A stretch of 64,000 bases of DNA, taken from Gavia stellata (Eukaryota; Chordata; Aves; Gaviiformes; Gaviidae). This document shows positions 1 to 10,576 of the stretch, in pieces (position 1 is the stretch's first letter; every line of letters begins with the position of its first letter). Location: the NCBI RefSeq assembly GCF_030936135.1, contig NC_082594.1:21061553-21125552 (forward strand), read 5' to 3'. A program made the translations under genes and the position numbers. The notes beneath the pieces are model-generated. The model saw nothing but the letters and a program-made list of their open reading frames with translations, made no database searches and was not told where the DNA came from.

Positions 1-449
1 GTCAGGAGAAGGGCGAAGCACAATTATTGTAGTTGAACAACACTTCTTTCATTGTCTTTTTTTCCTCTAAAATGTCTGAACTGTTCCAGTATTTTAACTC
101 AGATTACCAACACATATTTTTTTGAATATTATTTTGTTCTTCCAGGTCATGTCTTGTGACAGGTGTACCAAATGTCATAGGAGAGAAATCCATGCTTTCC
201 AACCTTTAAATAGACATCATCTCTGCTCTGTCCTCCATGCTGTCCACTAAGCCTATGCTCCTGTCTGTGACAATGACATTAAAAGCATCCCAGGACTCAA
301 AAAAATGTGTGATAATTTTCAGATAGAGTAGTTGCTAGGGAAGAGTTCTGGAAGCCAGATGCTTTGCTGGATAAATATCTCTACTGTCCTTGCACATTGA
401 GTGCTATCAAGACACAAGACAAAACTGTTATGTAAGGAGCAATGCAGGA
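1..449. other. No gene seen; AT-rich unique sequence
   Basis: AT-rich sequence without a supported open frame, repeat family or RNA gene. It ends where the CR1 tail begins near 450. Confidence 0.5.
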
Positions 450-2640
450 TTCACAGACTCACAGAATAACTGGTGATGGAAGACAGCTCTGGAGATCATA
501 TAGTCCAACCCTCTGCTCGGAGAAGAGTCATCTAGAGCAGGTTGCTCAGGTCCATGTCCAATCATGTTTTGAATACTTCTGAGAATGGAGACTCCACAAC
601 CTCTCTGGACAGCCTGTTCCAGTGTTTGACCACTCTAACAGTAGAAAACTTTTGTCTTACATTTAGATAGAATTTAATGTGTTTTACTTTGTGCCCATTG
701 CCTCTTGTCCTGTCAGTGGGCGCTACTGAGAAGAGTCTGGCTCTGTCTTCTTTAACCCCCCTCCTCCATCAGATACTTATACACATTGAAGAGATGCCCC
801 TGAGACTTATTGTCTCCAGACTAAACAGTCCCCCTTTCTCAGCCTCTCCTCATATATCAGATCCCCCAATCACTTAATCATCTTCATGGCTCTTTGCTGG
901 AATTGCTGCAGGAAGTTCATGTCTGTCTTGTACTTAGGAGACCAGACCTGGACCCAGCACTCTAGATGTGTCTCATCAGTGTTGAGCGGAGAGGAATGAC
1001 CTTCTAATGCAGACAAGAAGGCTGTTGGCCTTCTTTGCTGCAAGGGTGTATTGCTAGGTCATGTCCAGCTGGTTGTTCCCCAAGGTCCCCAGGATCTTCT
1101 CTGCAAAACTGGTTTCCAGCCAGTCAGTTCCCAGCCAGTACTGGTGCATGGCGGTATTCTTCTCCACATGTAGGACTTGGCATTTCTCTTTGTTTAGCAA
1201 GATGGGGTTCCTGTTGGCCCATTTCTCCAGCCTCTTGAGGTCCCTCTGAACGGCAGCACAGCCATCTGGTGTTTCAGCCTCTACTGCTAGTTGGGTATCA
1301 GCTGCAAATTTGCTGAGGGTGCACTCTGTCCCATCATCCAGGTCATGAATGAAGATATTAGACAGTGTTGGTCACAGCACTAACTGCCAAGATACTCCAC
1401 TGGTGACTGGCCTCCAGCTGGACGTTGCACTGCTGATCACAACCCCGTGAGCCTGGCATTTCAACTAGTCTTCAGTCCACTTCAGTGTACACTTACCTAG
1501 CTTGTACTTCATCAGTTTGTCAATGAGGGTATTATGGCAGACAGTGTTGAAAGTCTGACTGAATTGCTCCCCTCATCCACTGAGCTAGTAATTTTGTCAT
1601 AGAAGGCTTTGGGTAGGCCAAGTATGCTTTCTCCTTTGTAAATCCTGCTGACTACTCCCAATCACCTTCTTGCCCTTCATTGCTTGGAAATGGCACACCT
1701 GTGGGTGCATGCCATTAAATCCCATGGTCCTGCAAATGTGAAGCTTCTTCAGTTGTCTGACGAAGGCCTTATCTACATCTACAGACTGCTTAGGCAGTCT
1801 GTAGCAAATTCCCATAAAAACATCACCCACGTTGATTCACCCACAACTCCTGTCCCATCAGCTCTCAGCTGGCTCATCACCCATCCCAAGGCTGACCTGC
1901 ATGCATTCTCTCATAAATGCTCTCTCACATAAAGGATGGCTCTCCACTTTGCCTTGCTGGTCTGCCCTTCCTAAAGAGCCTGTATCCATTCATTGCTGCA
2001 CTCCAGTTGTGTGAGCTATTTCACCTCGTTGCTGTGATCCCAATTAAATCATCACCCTGCAACTGTACACAGGTCTCTAACTCCTCTTGTTTATTCTCTG
2101 TGCTATGTGTGTTAGAATACAGGCACTTAAGAGTTTCATCCACTCATGCCGATTTCACAGAAAATGCCTGAGAGCTGCCCTCATCATACTATTCTTTCAA
2201 CACTTTCTTTATTTATGTGCATAGACTTGAGATGAGTCCCCTTCAACCCTGTACAGCTGATCACCAGGTCTCTCCTGTCCCTATCACTCAGCACCCATTG
2301 CTTGTCATCCCATGCACCACTTCCTCACTTGATTGCTGTTTTCCCTTCCCTGTCATTCTTAGTTTAAAGCTCTCCTCACAAGGTTGACCAGCCTGTTGGC
2401 AAAGATGCTTTTGCCTCACTTTGCCAGCTGGATCCCATCTATTCCAAGCATTCCTCAGTCCTTAGAACATCCCATAGTCATAAAAACCAAATTCCTGTTG
2501 CTGACACCAGCGGTTGTTGACACCAGTTGTTGGCCTGCAGGATCTGTCTACTCTTTGGAGTACACTTCATGGGATATTTTCTTGCCTTCCTTGTGCAGAC
2601 TATTTCAATAGTCCTTTCACAGCAGGAGTGTTTTTTCCCT
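450..2640 (-). mobile_element. Old CR1 LINE copy with internal deletion
   Basis: CR1 is the dominant avian non-LTR retrotransposon. The minus-strand copy begins (its 3' end) at the degenerate 'cacagaataac...ggaag...catatagtccaaccc' tail near 450. Reading rightwards it passes through reverse-transcriptase-derived sequence to about 1720, then jumps to endonuclease-type sequence: a minus-strand frame at 1597-1830 reads VFMGICYRLPKQ, like the CR1 endonuclease, and then continues in RT-like sequence. From about 2040 to 2640 it resembles the CR1 5' region, with the 'ctgtgctatgtgtgttagaatacaggc' block that has a counterpart near 9810 in the 7.0-10.6 kb copy. Many stops and indels mark an old inactive copy. 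The 5' limit is uncertain. Confidence 0.8.
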
Positions 2641-5639
2641 CATTCTTTTTGTTGTGAATATTCACAGATGACAACAAATCTGCGTAAACTTACTGGCACC
2701 CAGGAAGATACTTCATTTACTCATTTACTCTTTGTTTCAATTGCTAGCTCTGATAAAGTGGCCTGTTGTGTTTGATATAATCAGGACTTGAATGATAGGA
2801 AATTAATAAAAGCTACTTTCCCTCTTGTCTCCAGATGCATTTGGTTCATTTCTTCCCTATGAGTTCCTAAGGGGAGCTGCATTTTCCCTTCCTCCTCAAG
2901 CATATACCCTCCCCCAAACTCAAATTTTGGTTATCATTTGCATCCATCATCCTTCTAGAATCCTTCATTTATCCCTCGTTTCTAGGTTCCTACTGGTCCG
3001 TGTAACATACTGAAGAAACATAACCTCCATTGAACTCATATATCTATCAATATGATGAAGAAAACTTCTATCAAGTGACTCAGGAGGTTTCTCCTTCTAC
3101 TTGAGAAACTACAAAGTCACTTTTTCTCTGAGGATAAAACAAACTTTTGACAATTTGCTATAATTTAGTTTCTCGAAACCTAGTAGTTCTGTTCCTATTC
3201 CTTTGCTCTCTTGAAGACAAAACTAGATTTCCCATAGAAATACCTAGTACTGAGTCGATCAGTACGTAGTGCTGTCTTGAGTGTACTTCCGTGAATCTGA
3301 GCTGTTGCACACATAAAATTGGGGGATACCTTCTTTTCTCTTTTTTCCCCTCCACCATGTTGAACTCAGAGAAATCTTTGACTATCAGGCTGGTGAAAAT
3401 ATTGGACAGGAAACCTTGTTACAGTAAGTTGCAATCTACTCTGCTGAAGTAAATAGTATAAAAAATAATAAAATTGAGTTTCAAATTAATTATTAAGAAG
3501 TTTCTATACATCAGAGGGCAGGAAAATTCATACAACCATTTTCATTTAGCTTCCACCATTACTTTTCCCCTGTAAGTACAAGTGCAAAAGCATTCTACTA
3601 TAAATAAATAGAAAAAAGAGGGAAATTCATCACATGGTCTTTATGGCCACATCAGGTGTCTTTTCAGTTCATCTGAGGATACAAAGAAAAACACTGGGGA
3701 AACTTTTCCCTGATAAGGAAACTTGTTTTGATGGCAAATAAGAAATCACTGTACAGCATGAGGCTTTTCAAAGTACCAGATGTCTATGGTGATTTTGTAA
3801 ATTATCAAAAAGTAACAAGAACACTGCATGGCAGTCAGTAAGCAGCAATTAAAGCTGGCATACTGATTACAGGCAGAGGTTTTCTGAGTGCCAGATATGA
3901 TCTTTGGTTACTTGTGCAGTACCAAGGAAAAAAAATAGAAAACCTATGGCTTCACTTCATAAACAAACTAGTTAAAAAAGCCTCATTTCTAAGAACTAAA
4001 TATAATTAATTTCAAATTGTAGAAGAAAGGTTTAATGAGCTTTCACTTATCCAGGTTTTCTTTTTTGCACTTGCTGTAAGTGAATTCAAACTTCAGGAGC
4101 CTTTACAGGACAGTGGCTATTTAAATGTGTGATGAATAACAGATGAATCAGCAGACTTAGGCTCTTACCCTCACCAGGACTGAATCTGCTCTAACCTATT
4201 TTTTCTTATTATTACAGAGAGTGAGGAAAAAAAGGGAAGAACCGACTAGAATTTATGCCTTTAACTCAGTACTGGAAATTGTCTTAACCAGATTCGGGAA
4301 TGAAGAAGATCTTCCAAAATTGTGCCCACTTGTTTTTTTTTTGTTTTCTCTTTCATTTTTCCATTCACGTGTCCCACTAGGGACAGGGAGAGACAAAAAC
4401 ATGCAGGCTTCCCCGTTAACTGAGTATCCAGCACTTAGGTATGTGTCAGTTACAGCTTGTTTTGGACACTACAAATTGCCATCTTGCTTTTCCTCAGAAA
4501 AAAGAAGACACAGGGAAGCAAATCTGGTTCTTGGAGAAAACATTTTCTGTAGCCCCAACTTAGCAGGTTGAACATAAAGCCCAGTCCTTTGTCAATTATA
4601 CAGATGGGGAGAAAAGAAAATGCATTTCCATTTTAACAGATAGGTTAATCTGAAGGCTATGTTTCCTTCTTCTGCCCACCTTTCTGCAAGATTTAAGGGT
4701 GAATAAATTAAGAGATAGGATACTCATAGTTACATTGGAGGTCAGCATCAAGATTAATTCAGCTGGCATTTCTACACTGGGCTTTTGCTTCTCTCTGATT
4801 CATGCAATGTTTCAACTTTAAATGAACTTGAAAGCCTCAGATCAGAGACAGATGCAGGCTATTTTATCCACTTAGAGTATTTTGAATAAATGCAACCAGA
4901 TTGTGTAATCTTCTGCACCCTCCTAGCATGATAAAAATCAACCAGCAAAGTCAGAATGGAGTTTTTCAGTACAAAAGTGACCCCCAGTTTTGCCCATGCC
5001 TATCTGATGTGTTTGACTTCATCTGCAACTCACTGAGTCATACTTATGACAGAGCTGATAGGAATAATACTTTTTTAAAGGAGATGTGATAACCTATATG
5101 ATCTGAGTTACACTTTCAAGTTTGGGTGATCCCTACTGATCTATGTTTATATCTATTTTATAGCTACTCTGTTAAACCAGATGTTTGTTAAGACAGGTGT
5201 GTCAATCCTTCCCAGGTAGCATAACTTTCCTCTGGAAAATTTGGAAAATACATTAAAGACCCATGTGGTGCTTTTTTAAGTAGGACACAAGCCATTCAAA
5301 GATACCGTTAGAATTGGGTTGAGAGAAGCTGTGACTGAGTTATTTCAAAACTTCACAACTAGTCCTTACCTTAAGAATTTTTGTGCCTTACTCAGAGTTG
5401 CTGTACTCAAAGAGGAAGCCAAAGTCTGCTGCAAGCAGGACAAACAGGAAAGGAGCCTTGTAGGCCAGTAAATAGACAGGAAACACAACACCAGCCTTAT
5501 GGAGAAGAGCTGCAAAAAGATTTCATGATGCTGACTGACTGAACAAAGAGCTAGCAGCTCAATCTCAGTGAAGACAAAGATAAACTAACATGTATAGGTG
5601 GGAAAAACACTCCTTCCACATACAGTGGTGGACTCTGAA
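2641..5639. other. No supported gene; AT-rich sequence
   Basis: I see no repeat or gene I can support. The longest plus-strand frame (4221-4571, 116 codons) begins in a purine-rich stretch and shows no domain, signal peptide or conserved motif. It is best treated as a chance frame. Confidence 0.45.
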
Positions 5640-5702
5640 ATTTAGATGATGTTTGGAAATTTTTAATGTACCACTTGAGGCAAATTAAACACATATTTGT
5701 GT

Positions 5703-6098
5703 TTAAGTATAAAGAGATTTAATGAGCAATGCATTGGGTGGAGTCCTGCCACCATAAGCAGTTCTGCAAGGAGTCTGCAAAAATTCGACATGAACTGATT
5801 CCTTATATACACTTACACTAGCAGCAATTCTGTGAGCATTGGCATAGGGTGCATCAGCGTGGCCTTGGGTCCATCCCCCAGCACCAGGTCTGTTTAGCAA
5901 AAGTGGCCCCTGAGCACTCAACATTCCACAATTGTTGCAAGACACTACTGCAGCATTTCTTATCTCATCTGCAAACTTTACTCCCTTGCAAGTAGTCATT
6001 CTGCCCCTGGCATCCCTGCTTCCAGCTAACTTAACCTCTTCTGCAGATGGGCCTTCTTGCCCTCCATGCCAGATCATTCCTTCATCACAAATCACCAT
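5703..6098 (-). other. Unassigned 131-codon open frame
   Basis: The minus-strand frame has 131 codons and a richer composition than its surroundings (many Gly, Ala, Cys, Arg), including GPLLLNRPGAGGWTQG. I do not recognise it. No signal peptide, membrane segment or zinc-binding pattern is evident. Just beyond its stop the minus strand contains ATTAAA followed by TTTATAC and an AT-rich tail, which could be the polyadenylation end of an old LTR or a retrocopy. Random frames of this size are possible in 64 kb, so neither gene nor relic is established. Confidence 0.15.
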
Positions 6099-6339
6099 TG
6101 CTGAGCAGTTGCAATTTGAATTTCCCCTTCAATTACTGCCCTGCAAAGGGATCTTGGAAGCATAACAGGTCTATGAAAATGTCAGCTCAAACCTTAGCAG
6201 TAGCCAAAAGCTAAACAGGACATTAAGAACTACTTGAAAAAGGCTGGAGGGCAAAGCTGAGACATCCCAGGGCTGCTGCATACGTCTGGGATGCGTCATC
6301 TCCTTAAATAGTCCTTGCAATTCTCATCTCCTCCCATCT

Positions 6340-6690
6340 GGAAAGGGCTATGGCAGAATGGGAAAAGGTAGAAAGGACAATGAGGCTGCCCAAAGGTGCG
6401 GAACAGCCTGTGTTTGAAGAATCACCATGGAGGTGGAGACTCCTGGGGCTGGGAAAGAGGCTCCTGGCAGAGGGGATGTCACAGAGGGTTATTGAATCGC
6501 ACAGAAAGGGAAACTGGTTGCTATTCACTGTCCCCTTCAGAACACAAATTAGGAGGCAATTAATGAATGCAACAAGTAGGAGATTCAAAATCAGGAATGA
6601 GCAATTCTTCCTGCAGCACAAAGTTACACTCTGGAATTTGTTGTGGATGCTGTAATGTACATGAGTTCAAAGTGGAACTGGACTTCACTG
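6340..6690 (+). mobile_element. Ancient CR1-like 3' fragment
   Basis: The plus strand has the order expected of an old CR1/L3-type 3' region: 'ggtagaaaggacaatgagg', then 'gaaactggttgctattcac', 'aggagattcaaaatcaggaatg', 'gcaattcttcctgcagcac' and 'ctctggaatttgttgtggatgctgtaatg'. The last phrases correspond to the segment just before the CR1 3' UTR, where a full copy encodes an 'F-F-...-W-N-x-L' motif. It is strongly diverged and has no intact frame. The family assignment is by eye. Confidence 0.5.
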
Positions 6691-7121
6691 TTGTGATATT
6701 AAACACAAAAGGGCTTGTTCGGGAAGGTGTATGCAGGAAATTTCACTATACGCTTTGCCTGTTCTTATATTCTTTCCAAGGTGTCCGTTACTATCTACTA
6801 TTTGAGAGAAAAACAAACCTGTTAGATCTTTGGTCTGATCCAATACAGCCATTTCTATCTTCTTTTGGCTAACTAGTTGGTGAGGCCATGCTCACAGCAT
6901 GGTACAATCCTGCTTCATTTACTTAAGCTGGTATAAAGAAAATAAAAAAACACCAAGACCATAGTGTACTTTGGGCTTCTCAGTTTGCTAGTTGCCCCTG
7001 GCTTAAATTTTAATATTTGAAATAAAGTGGTGAATCATAGAATCGTTTAGATTGGAAAAGACCTTTAAGATCATCGTGTCCAACTGTAAACCTAACGCTG
7101 CTAACGCTGCTAAGTCCACCA

Positions 7122-9141
7122 CTAAACCATGTCCCTAAGCTCCACATCCACACGTCTTTTAATTACCTCCAGGGGTGATGACACAATCACTCCCCTGGAC
7201 AGCCCATTCCAATGCCTGACAGCCTTTTCAGTGAAGAAGTTTTTCCTAATATCCAATCTAAACCTCCCCTGGTGCAACTTGAGGCCATTTCCTCTTGTCC
7301 TATCACTTGTCACTTGGGAGAAGAGTCCAACACCCACCGCGCTACAACCTCCTTTCAGGTAGTTGTAGAGAGTGATAAGGTCTCCCCTCAGCCTTCTCTT
7401 CTCCAGGCTGAACAACCCCAGCTCTCTCAACCGCTCCTCATAAGACTTGTGCTCCAGACCCCTCACCAGCTTCGTTGCCCTTCTCTGGACACACTCCAGC
7501 ACCTCAATGTCCTTCTTGTAGTGAGGGGCCCAAAATTGAACACAGTGTTCAAGGTGCAGCCTCACCAATGATGAATACAAAGGGATGATCACTTCTCTAG
7601 TCCTGCCAGCCACAGTGTTTCTGATACAAGTCAGGTTCTGTTGGCCTTCTTGGCCATCTGGGCACACTGCTGGCTCATATTTAGCTGGCTGTCAACCAAC
7701 ACCCCCAGGTCTTTCTCTGCTGGGCAGCTTTCCATCCACTCTTCCCCAACCCCGTAGAGTTGCATAGAGTTATTGTGACTCAAGTGCAGGACCCAGCACT
7801 TGGCCTTGTGGAACCTCATACAATTGGCCTCGGCCCATCGATCCAGCCTGTCCAGATCCCTCTGCAGACCCTTCCTATCCTTGATCAGATTAACACTACC
7901 ACCCAACTTGGTGTCATCTGCAAACATACTGAGGGTGCACTTGATCCCCTCGTCCAGATCATTGATAAAGTTACTAAACAAAACTGGCCCTGTGCAACAC
8001 CACTTGTGACTGGCCACCAACTGTATTTAACTCCATTCACCGCAACCCTTTGGGCCTGGCCATCCAGCCAGTTTTTAACTCAGCAAAGAATGTGTCCATC
8101 CAAGCCAGGAGCAGCCAGTTTCTCCAGGAGAATGCTGTGCTTTACTAAAGTCTAGGTAGACAACAGCCTTTCCCTGGTCCACTAAGTGGGTCATAGAAGG
8201 AGATCAGGTTAGTCAAGCAGGACCTGCCTTTCATAAACCCATGCTGACTGGGTCTGATCACCTGGTTGGTCTGTACGTGCTGTGTGATGGCACTCAAGAT
8301 GATCTGCTCGATAATCTTCCCGGGCACCAAGGTCAGACTGACAGGCCTGTAATTCCCCAGATCCTACTTCCGACCCTTCTTGTAGATGGGCATTACATTT
8401 GCTAACCTCCAGTCAACTGGGACCTGGTCCCCCGTTAGCCAGGACTGCTGGTAGATGATGGAAAGTGTCTTGGTGAGCACTTTCACCAGCTCCCTCAATA
8501 CCCTTGGGTGGATCCCATCCGGTCCCGTAGACTTGTGTGTGTCTAAGTGGTGTAGCAGGTCGCTAGCCATTTCCCCTTGGATTGTGGGGGGCTTCATTCT
8601 GCTCCCTGTCACTGTCTACCATCACAGGGGGCTGGGTACCGAGAGAACAACTGGTCTTATTATTAAAGACTAAGGCAAAGAATGCATTAAGTACCTCAGC
8701 CTTTTCCTCATCCTTTGTCACTATGTTTCCTCGTGCATCCAGTAAAGGATGGAGATTCTCCTTTGCCCTCCTTTTGTTGCTAATATATTTATAGAAAGTT
8801 TTTTTATAGTTTTTTATGGCAGAGTCCAGGTGAAGTTCTAGTTGGGCTTTGGCCCTTCTAATTTGCTCCCTGCAAAACCTCACGACATCCTTGTAGTCCT
8901 CCTGAGTGGTCTGCCCCTTCTTCCAAAGGTCATAAACTCTCCTTTTTTCTCTGAGTTCCATCCAAAGCTCTCTGTTCAGCCAAGCTGGTCTTCTTCCCCA
9001 CCAACTTGTCTTCTGGCACATGGGGACAGCCTGCTCCTGTGCCTTTAAGACTACCTTCTTGAAGAATGTCCAGCCTTCCTGGACTCCTTTTCCCTTCAGG
9101 ACTGCCTCCCAAGGGACTCTGTCAACGAGGCTCCTAAACAA
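7122..9141 (-). pseudogene. CR1 ORF2 reverse transcriptase, broken
   Basis: The reverse transcriptase is spread over several minus-strand frames. 9141-8563 is the linker and N-terminal region (WWGRRPAWLNREL, Lys/Arg-rich). 8612-8364 carries STGPDGIHPRVLREL and the P-I-Y-K-K-G motif. 8330-8145 has [20 protein letters not shown]. 8020-7631 has the catalytic F-A-D-D box with downstream [14 protein letters not shown]. 7667-7122 has the C-terminal '[17 protein letters not shown]' and '[11 protein letters not shown]' blocks. The segment before the FADD box is damaged: '[10 protein letters not shown]' stands where the family has a 'GVPQGS-LGP-LFN' type motif. Confidence 0.88.
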
Positions 9142-9149
9142 GCCAAAGT

Positions 9150-10033
9150 CTACCCTCCGAAAGTCCAGATAGCAGTTCTGCTGACCCCCCTTCTTACTTC
9201 TCTGAGAATCAAAAACTCTATCTTTTTGTGATCACTATGCCCAAGAGAGCCTCCAACTGTCACATCCCCCCCAAGTCCTTCTTGGACAAACAACACGTCC
9301 AGCAGGGTGCCTTCCCTAGTTGGCTCAGTCACCAGCTGTGTCAGAAAGTTATCTTCCACACACGTAGGAACCTCTGAGACTGTTTCCTCTCTGCTGTATT
9401 GTATTTCCAGCAAGCATCTGGTAAGTTGAAGTCCCCCATGAGAACAAGGGCTAGGGACTGTGAAACTTCTCCCAGATGCTTATAGAATATTTCATCTGCC
9501 TCTTCATCCTGGCTGGGTGGTCTATAACAGACTCCCACCATGATATCTGCCTTGTTGGCCTTCCCCCTGATTCTTACCTGCACACACTCAACCCTATCGT
9601 CACCATCATTAACCTCTAGACAATCAAAACACTCTTTGACATACAGGGCTACCCCACCACCTCTCCTGCCTTGCCTGTCCCTTCTGAAGAGTTTGTAGCC
9701 ATCCAGTGCAGCACTCCAGTTGTACAAGTCGTCCCACCATGTTTCCGTGGTGGCCACTATATCATAGTTTTCCTGATGGACAATGGCTTCCAGCTCCTCC
9801 TGCTTGTTGCCTGTGCTGCGTGCATTGGTATAGATGGCTTTTAGTTGGACTATTGATCCTGTCACCTTTTTGGAGCGAGAAGCCCTAATACCTATGTGAC
9901 TGATCTCAGGCTCTTCCCTAGTTTCCAGCACATCAACAACCCCAGCGTCTTTGCTGTTGCATGGGTCTCCATCCCCTACCTCCACTGAGACAGCAGGCCA
10001 AAAGTCCTCACCAGCACACTCTCCCTCAAACAC
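9150..10033 (-). pseudogene. CR1 ORF2 endonuclease domain, frameshifted
   Basis: This is an apurinic-type endonuclease, which in LINEs nicks the target DNA. The first frame (10033-9341, 230 codons) contains TETWWDDLYNW, GGGVALYVKE, the GVCYRPPSQDEE block and MGDFNLPDACW, all typical of CR1. After a frameshift near 9400, the second frame (9413-9150) carries LGHSDHKKIEF, including the Ser-Asp-His signature of the catalytic site. The key endonuclease motifs are still readable but lie in two frames. Confidence 0.85.
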
Positions 10034-10096
10034 TGGCGTGCTGCCCCCCCAGCTTACCTCTACTGAGCCTGGTTTTATCCCTTTCCCCCTTCAAAT

Positions 10097-10576
10097 CTAA
10101 TTTAGATCTCTTTCAACGAGCCCTGCTAACTCCTGTGTCAGGATCCTTCTCCCCCTCAGAGACAGGCATTCCCTGTCTGCCACCAGCAGGCCTGGTGCCG
10201 TATAGACTGACCCATGATGAAAGAACCCAAAATTCTGCTGGTGACACCAGTCTTGGAACCAGGTATTGATCTGCTGGCTCTTCCTGTTTCTTCCCTCGTC
10301 ATTCCCTGCCAATGGAAGGATGGAGGAGAACACCACTTGTGCTCCTGATCCCCTGACCAGTTGTCCTGAAGAAACTACATTCCCATTCTTGACGCATATT
10401 TTTTCCTTTTTTTGTAAATCAGCAAAACATTTTGTAAGAGCCCCAAGGTGGCAGAAGTCAGGTACCCAGCATGCCTCTAACCAGTTCAGACTAGAGCTGC
10501 ACCAAGTGTCATACTCTGTTGGAGTCCACAAATAGGATGATTCAGAGGAGAAGGCAAGAAACTTTATACTGAGCAA
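10097..10576 (-). pseudogene. CR1 ORF1 C-terminus, SGNH-esterase relic
   Basis: A 159-codon open stretch corresponds to the C-terminal esterase domain of CR1 ORF1. Family landmarks include GAQVVFSSILPLAGNDEGRN, the 'W-x-x-WC...GFF-HG' block and the terminal 'L-x-RG...LAGLV...LN' block. In the family the catalytic Asp-His lie in a D-G-[IV]-H-L-S motif. Here the motif reads DRECLS, so the His position is Cys. The frame ends at 10097 and ORF2 begins on the minus strand at 10033. The N-terminal part of ORF1 is missing. Confidence 0.75.

Larger units (their letters stand above)
7032..10576 (-). mobile_element. Nearly complete CR1 LINE, inactive
   Basis: Minus-strand CR1 of about 3.5 kb. Its 3' end is the 'gaatcatagaatcgtttagattgg' tail at 7032. 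Reading on the minus strand, it carries the C-terminal part of ORF1 (10576-10097, esterase), then ORF2 with endonuclease (10033-9150) and reverse transcriptase (9141-7122). ORF2 is split into at least six frame segments by indels and stops, so the copy cannot mobilise itself. The element is 5'-truncated inside ORF1, since full CR1 elements are about 4.5 kb. No target-site duplication was seen, as is usual for CR1. Confidence 0.93.

Noticed and set aside
4221..4571. 116-codon plus-strand frame preceded by 'ttattattacag' (splice-acceptor-like)
   Set aside because: No matching donor or domain, and the composition is that of local AT-rich DNA.
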